7,925 bases of DNA from Planctomycetota bacterium (GTDB lineage: Bacteria; Planctomycetota; Planctomycetia; Pirellulales; Pirellulaceae), in contig JAHWKS010000209.1 in assembly GCA_019347795.1 (NCBI GenBank), positions 1-7,925 of the forward strand, written 5' to 3'. The first letter of the stretch is position 1. Each line of letters opens with the position of its first letter. Below are positions 5,023 through 7,925 of the stretch, piece after piece. Below the pieces are notes generated by a model. The model made no database searches and was not told the origin of the DNA. It saw nothing but the letters and a program-made list of their open reading frames with translations. The position numbers and the translations under genes are program-made.

Positions 5023-5697
5023 ATGCACCGACGACTCTTCCTTGCTTCTGCTCTTGTCTGGTTCGCAGGGTGCGAACGCCGCGAGCCCGAGTCCCGCAGG
5101 CAGTCCTTTCAGCAGGACCGCTACGAGGGCGCGCTCGTGATCGCCGTGGATCTTTCCGGCTCGTTCGCCGATTTCGTCACCGAGAACGGGCGCGCCTACC
5201 AGATACTGCTCAAGGCCGTCGACCGGTATTTCCGCGACCGCATCGGATCCGACAGCATGATCCTCATCACGCAGCTCAGCGGCAACGCCGACCCGCTGCT
5301 GTGGCAGGGAACGCCGGAGCAGCTGCGGCGGCAGTTCCCCGACCACCGCGCCTTCCGGGACTTCCTCCTCTCGCGCGCCGATCCTAGCGCCTCCCGGATC
5401 AACGACGGCGTAGCCGAGTCGCTGAACTGCGCGGTCCGCACGCTCCGGGGCAGCGAGGCGAACGCGGCCGCGCTGATCCTTACCGACTGGGAGGACACGT
5501 ATCCGGACCAGGATGCGTCACGCGATCGCCTGACGCGGGCTCTCCGGGATTTTTCCCAGTACGGCTCACTCGGGTTGTACTTCTGCAGCAACTCCCGAAT
5601 TCCGGACGTCGAGCGACTGATGGATGAGACCGGCGTTTCATACGTCCTCGTCGGCAGCTATGACCACAATCCGCCGCTGCCGAGCTTCGACTGGTAG
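5023..5697 (+). CDS. Lipoprotein with von Willebrand factor A-like domain
   Basis: This 224-aa protein starts with a lipoprotein signal peptide: basic MHRR, a hydrophobic stretch and the lipobox FAGC with C17 as the lipid-modified cysteine. It should therefore sit outside the cytoplasm on a membrane. Residues about 35-212 fit a VWA (Rossmann-type, metal-dependent adhesion) fold. The strand ALVIAVDLSGS ends in the DxSxS metal motif (D43, S45, S47), and the strand AALILTDWED supplies D155, the usual final acidic residue. The middle threonine is not obvious; S124, just before RINDGVAESL, may replace it. Such domains bind protein partners through a metal ion. The frame is open well upstream, but the ribosome binding site and signal peptide fix the start at 5023. 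The stop is nine bases before the next ATG and overlaps its Shine-Dalgarno sequence, so translation is probably coupled. A scaffold or sensor for an envelope complex is inferred. Confidence 0.82.
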   Translation: MHRRLFLASALVWFAGCERREPESRRQSFQQDRYEGALVIAVDLSGSFADFVTENGRAYQILLKAVDRYFRDRIGSDSMILITQLSGNADPLLWQGTPEQLRRQFPDHRAFRDFLLSRADPSASRINDGVAESLNCAVRTLRGSEANAAALILTDWEDTYPDQDASRDRLTRALRDFSQYGSLGLYFCSNSRIPDVERLMDETGVSYVLVGSYDHNPPLPSFDW

Positions 5698-5706
5698 GAG
5701 GCAACC

Positions 5707-6648
5707 ATGACCAGCCTGCTCGATCTGATTCGACCCGAGGAGTTCCTGGTGCTGCTGGTGCTGATCGTGCTGCTCGTGTTCATCGGACAGCAGATCGCCC
5801 GGCCGGATGCGCTCACGTACCAGCAGGCGCGCCGGCTGGCCGCGACGGTGATCGTCCTCTACTGCGCCGGAGGCATTTTCGCCTGGGAGCCGTCGGGCAT
5901 CGCCGACCTGCTGCTGATCGTGGTGCGGGCGCTCTTCGCGGCTGGGTTCGTGTTCGGAGCGAGTTCTATCCTCCTCGCCATCGTGCATCGGCTGGTCGGT
6001 GATCCGGTTGAGGCGGTGGTCACCAAGTACACCTCCTGGCGGGCCGAATGCCGTCGTCGCGTCGCTCTCGAACGGGAGCGGCGCGAGGCGGCCGCCCGCG
6101 AACGCCGGCAGCGCGCCGAGCAGGCGCGGCTCGCGGCGGAGCGCGAGCGCGAACGACAGCGCCTCGCCGAGGAGGAAACGGTTACGGAGCAGGAACGCCT
6201 GGCGCGGAGCGCCGACGCTCGGAGCGAGGTGATCCGGTTCTATGACGAGCACGCGCCGCTGCTGGCCGCGTCCCACCCCTCGGCGCTCTTTCGCACCCAA
6301 CTCCAGACGCGGTTTCCCGATGCCGTCGCGCCCGAAGACGCTTGGCGGGCGGCGCAGGATCTGATGGCGGAAATGCTGCCCCTCATCCGACAGGCCCGCG
6401 AGCAGGAGCGGGCGGAACACGAGGAGCAACGGCAGCGCGAGGAGGCGCAAGCCGAGGAGGAACGCAGGCGCCGTGAACCGGAGGAGCGGCGCCAGTCGAT
6501 CCATCGGCTGACGGAGTGGTATGAGGAAGAAAAGGCCTCGATCGAGGATCGCTTGGCACCGGGCCCGGAGCGCGACGTCATCCTCCACGAACTGTATGAC
6601 CGGTACGACCAACTCATGAAAGAAGCATTGCGGGAGCTGACCCCATGA
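5707..6648 (+). CDS. Membrane protein with long charged coiled coil (313 aa)
   Basis: The start has AGGAGG six bases upstream, overlapping the previous stop. Residues about 11-30, 44-60 and 66-95 are hydrophobic and likely form three membrane helices. The remaining two thirds are cytoplasmic-looking and very rich in arginine and glutamate, with coiled-coil stretches at about 111-168 (RRRVALERERREAAARERR) and 226-280. A more globular segment lies between them (about 170-222, containing FYDEHAPLLAASHPSALF). No enzymatic motif is visible. The gene overlaps the ATPase by four bases (ATGA), so the two products are probably made in matched amounts. As the ATPase lacks its own membrane anchor, this protein could be its docking partner, comparable in role but not in sequence to the membrane part of VirD4-type coupling proteins. 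That role is inference. Confidence 0.78.
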   Translation: MTSLLDLIRPEEFLVLLVLIVLLVFIGQQIARPDALTYQQARRLAATVIVLYCAGGIFAWEPSGIADLLLIVVRALFAAGFVFGASSILLAIVHRLVGDPVEAVVTKYTSWRAECRRRVALERERREAAARERRQRAEQARLAAERERERQRLAEEETVTEQERLARSADARSEVIRFYDEHAPLLAASHPSALFRTQLQTRFPDAVAPEDAWRAAQDLMAEMLPLIRQAREQERAEHEEQRQREEAQAEEERRRREPEERRQSIHRLTEWYEEEKASIEDRLAPGPERDVILHELYDRYDQLMKEALRELTP

Positions 6649-7925
6649 ACCTATTTCTCGGACGCGATCAGGAATCCGGGCGGAGCGTCTGGCTGCCGCT
6701 CCATTCCTTCCACACCCATTGGCACCTCATCGGCGGCACCGGCAAGGGCAAGACCACCGCCATCGAGGCCATCCTCCACCAACTCTTGCTGGCGCTGCAT
6801 CCGGCCGCCCACTTCATCTTCGATCGGATGGGGAGCTTTTCGCATTCGCTGCTGCTGTGGTTCGCCTCGCCCTACTGCCCGCAGTGGGTGCGCGACCGCG
6901 TCATCTACATCGACGCGTCCCGCGAGGACGTCATTCCTACGTTCAACCCCCTGCAATTCGATACGCCGGCGCACGGCTACTTCAAGACGCAGCGCGCCGG
7001 AGAGTGCATCCTCCGCGCGTGGGCGAGCCAGAACATCGAGGAGATGCCGCGCCTGGCCCGCTGGACCTTCAACGCCATGTGGGCGGCGGCGCAGCTCGGC
7101 CTGACGGTCGCCGACTGCGTCCATCTGCTGATGCCCGGCAGCCCCTATCACGAGCCGATTCTCGATCGCCTCCCCGAGCTGCTCCGGGCCGAATGGGCCG
7201 AGATTCTCCAGGCCCGCGGCGGCGAGGCCAGCCGCATTCTGGAATCGAGCCGCAACCGACTGAAGCCATTCTTCGACAACCCGATCCTGCGGGGCATGTT
7301 CGGCTCCCGCGAGAATCGCCTGGACGTGCTGCGGTTCATGCGCGAGGGGCGCATTGTCATCGTCAATCTTGCCCCGCAGAACCGGCTTTCCCCGCAACTC
7401 GCCGACGCCATCGGCGGAATGCTCCTCAACGAGGTGCTTGCCACCGCCCGTTCCCTGCCCTTCGGCGTCCGCTATCCGACCTATCTGTGGCTCGACGAGT
7501 TTCAGCGGTTTGTCGGCCCCGACATCGAGGAGGCCATCCCGGAAGTTCGCCAGCTCGGCATCCGCCTCATTCTCTCGCACCAGTCGTTCTCGCAATTGAA
7601 GCAGGGGGACACGGATCTCACGTCCCTTATCTGGCAGCCGCAATCCCGGATGATGTTCGGCGTCCAGGGCGAAGACGCCGACATCCTCGCGCACGAGCTT
7701 GCGACGCTGACGTTCGAACCGGAGAAGATCAAGGACAAGATGTACAGCCGCCGGCAGCTCCTCAAGGAGCAGCGGATCATCCAGCTCGCAAGCTGGTCGG
7801 AGTCCCAGTCGGCGGCCTCCAATTGGCAGACGACCTACGGCAGCAACTGGTCCAACCAGAATTCGCACTCCGCCGCGCAAGGGTGGAACGCCGCAGATGC
7901 GACGGAGTGCGAATTCTGGTTGGAC
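6645..7925 (+). CDS. TraG/VirD4-like (T4CP/HerA-type) P-loop ATPase, partial
   Basis: The frame is open from ATG 6645 to the window edge (427 codons visible), so the C-terminus is missing. Walker A is GGTGKGKT (30-37). Walker B is YLWLDE (280-285). A motif-III-like segment, LILSHQSFSQL (309-319), follows, as in conjugative coupling proteins and DNA pumps. Between them lie NPLQF and a helical region where the all-alpha domain of VirD4/TraD would be. The N-terminus has no membrane helix, unlike most coupling proteins; the overlapping upstream gene encodes a membrane protein. The predicted role is ATP-driven movement of DNA or protein substrate across the envelope, or recruitment of DNA to a secretion channel. 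From about residue 384 the chain becomes low-complexity in S, N, Q, W and A. Residues after about 419 (TECEFWLD) come from the right arm of an inverted repeat and may not be real. No relaxase is visible in the window, so conjugation is unproven. A long antisense frame over this gene looks like a shadow. Confidence 0.86.
   Translation, partial: MNLFLGRDQESGRSVWLPLHSFHTHWHLIGGTGKGKTTAIEAILHQLLLALHPAAHFIFDRMGSFSHSLLLWFASPYCPQWVRDRVIYIDASREDVIPTFNPLQFDTPAHGYFKTQRAGECILRAWASQNIEEMPRLARWTFNAMWAAAQLGLTVADCVHLLMPGSPYHEPILDRLPELLRAEWAEILQARGGEASRILESSRNRLKPFFDNPILRGMFGSRENRLDVLRFMREGRIVIVNLAPQNRLSPQLADAIGGMLLNEVLATARSLPFGVRYPTYLWLDEFQRFVGPDIEEAIPEVRQLGIRLILSHQSFSQLKQGDTDLTSLIWQPQSRMMFGVQGEDADILAHELATLTFEPEKIKDKMYSRRQLLKEQRIIQLASWSESQSAASNWQTTYGSNWSNQNSHSAAQGWNAADATECEFWLD
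7850..7925. repeat. Perfect 23-bp inverted repeat with 30-base loop at window end
   Basis: Positions 7850-7872 and 7903-7925 are exact reverse complements, and the right arm stops at the last base of the window. The arms lie inside the low-complexity tail of the ATPase and contain GAATTC. A perfect arm of this length ending at the sequence edge suggests a fold-back assembly or amplification artefact. A real structure is also possible, such as a recombination site. Confidence 0.8.

Noticed and set aside
5638..6612. 324-aa minus-strand open frame opposite the coiled-coil membrane protein
   Set aside because: It is the complement of a highly repetitive Glu/Arg coding region, which naturally leaves an open antisense frame. 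It has no start context or motif.
6651..7880. 409-aa minus-strand open frame opposite the ATPase
   Set aside because: The plus strand encodes a clear P-loop ATPase with Walker motifs. The antisense product is an arginine-, glycine- and valine-rich GC shadow whose start falls in the suspect inverted repeat.
1..7925. CRISPR arrays, tRNA or rRNA genes, insertion-sequence transposase
   Set aside because: No regularly spaced repeats, cloverleaf-like segments, rRNA signatures or transposase motifs were seen on either strand.

Overview
This GC-rich window (judged by eye, not computed) looks like part of a bacterial accessory element, most likely an integrative/conjugative element or plasmid. No ribosomal, tRNA or central-metabolism genes are present. 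The recognisable cargo is typical of mobile elements: a SprT-like zinc metallopeptidase, an AlkB-type dioxygenase, and a VirD4/TraG-like ATPase that runs off the right end. An ECF-like sigma factor, a lipoprotein signal and several small membrane proteins point to a Gram-negative-type host. Planctomycetota or Proteobacteria are possible, but the sequence alone does not decide.

Left part (1-1731): two overlapping minus-strand genes of unknown function (one partial, with a possible helix-turn-helix) diverge from a plus-strand ECF-like sigma factor. The 247-bp gap between them holds a perfect 7-bp-stem hairpin with an A tract on one side and a T tract on the other. The sigma gene converges on a small minus-strand hypothetical gene, and their stop codons overlap.

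Middle part (1962-3431): a colinear plus-strand run begins with the SprT-like metallopeptidase. A 30-codon ORF with a near-consensus ribosome binding site follows, then an AlkB-family 2-oxoglutarate/Fe(II) dioxygenase. These look like a DNA-maintenance module (DNA-protein crosslink processing and alkylation repair), which is an inference from family membership.

Right part (3555-7925): a single-pass membrane protein, a four-helix membrane protein, a von Willebrand factor A (VWA) lipoprotein, a membrane protein with a long charged coiled coil, and a soluble TraG/VirD4-like ATPase. The spacing tightens along the run, from 44 to 38 to 9 bases and finally an ATGA overlap, so the last three or four genes are probably one transcript and possibly one envelope-spanning machine. 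The ATPase lacks the N-terminal membrane anchor usual in coupling proteins, and the gene it overlaps encodes a membrane protein that could supply it.

Five consecutive gene starts (2644-5023) share a pyrimidine-rich tract just upstream of the Shine-Dalgarno sequence. The last 76 bases form a perfect 23-bp inverted repeat that ends exactly at the window edge. This may be an assembly fold-back, so the last few residues of the ATPase should not be trusted.
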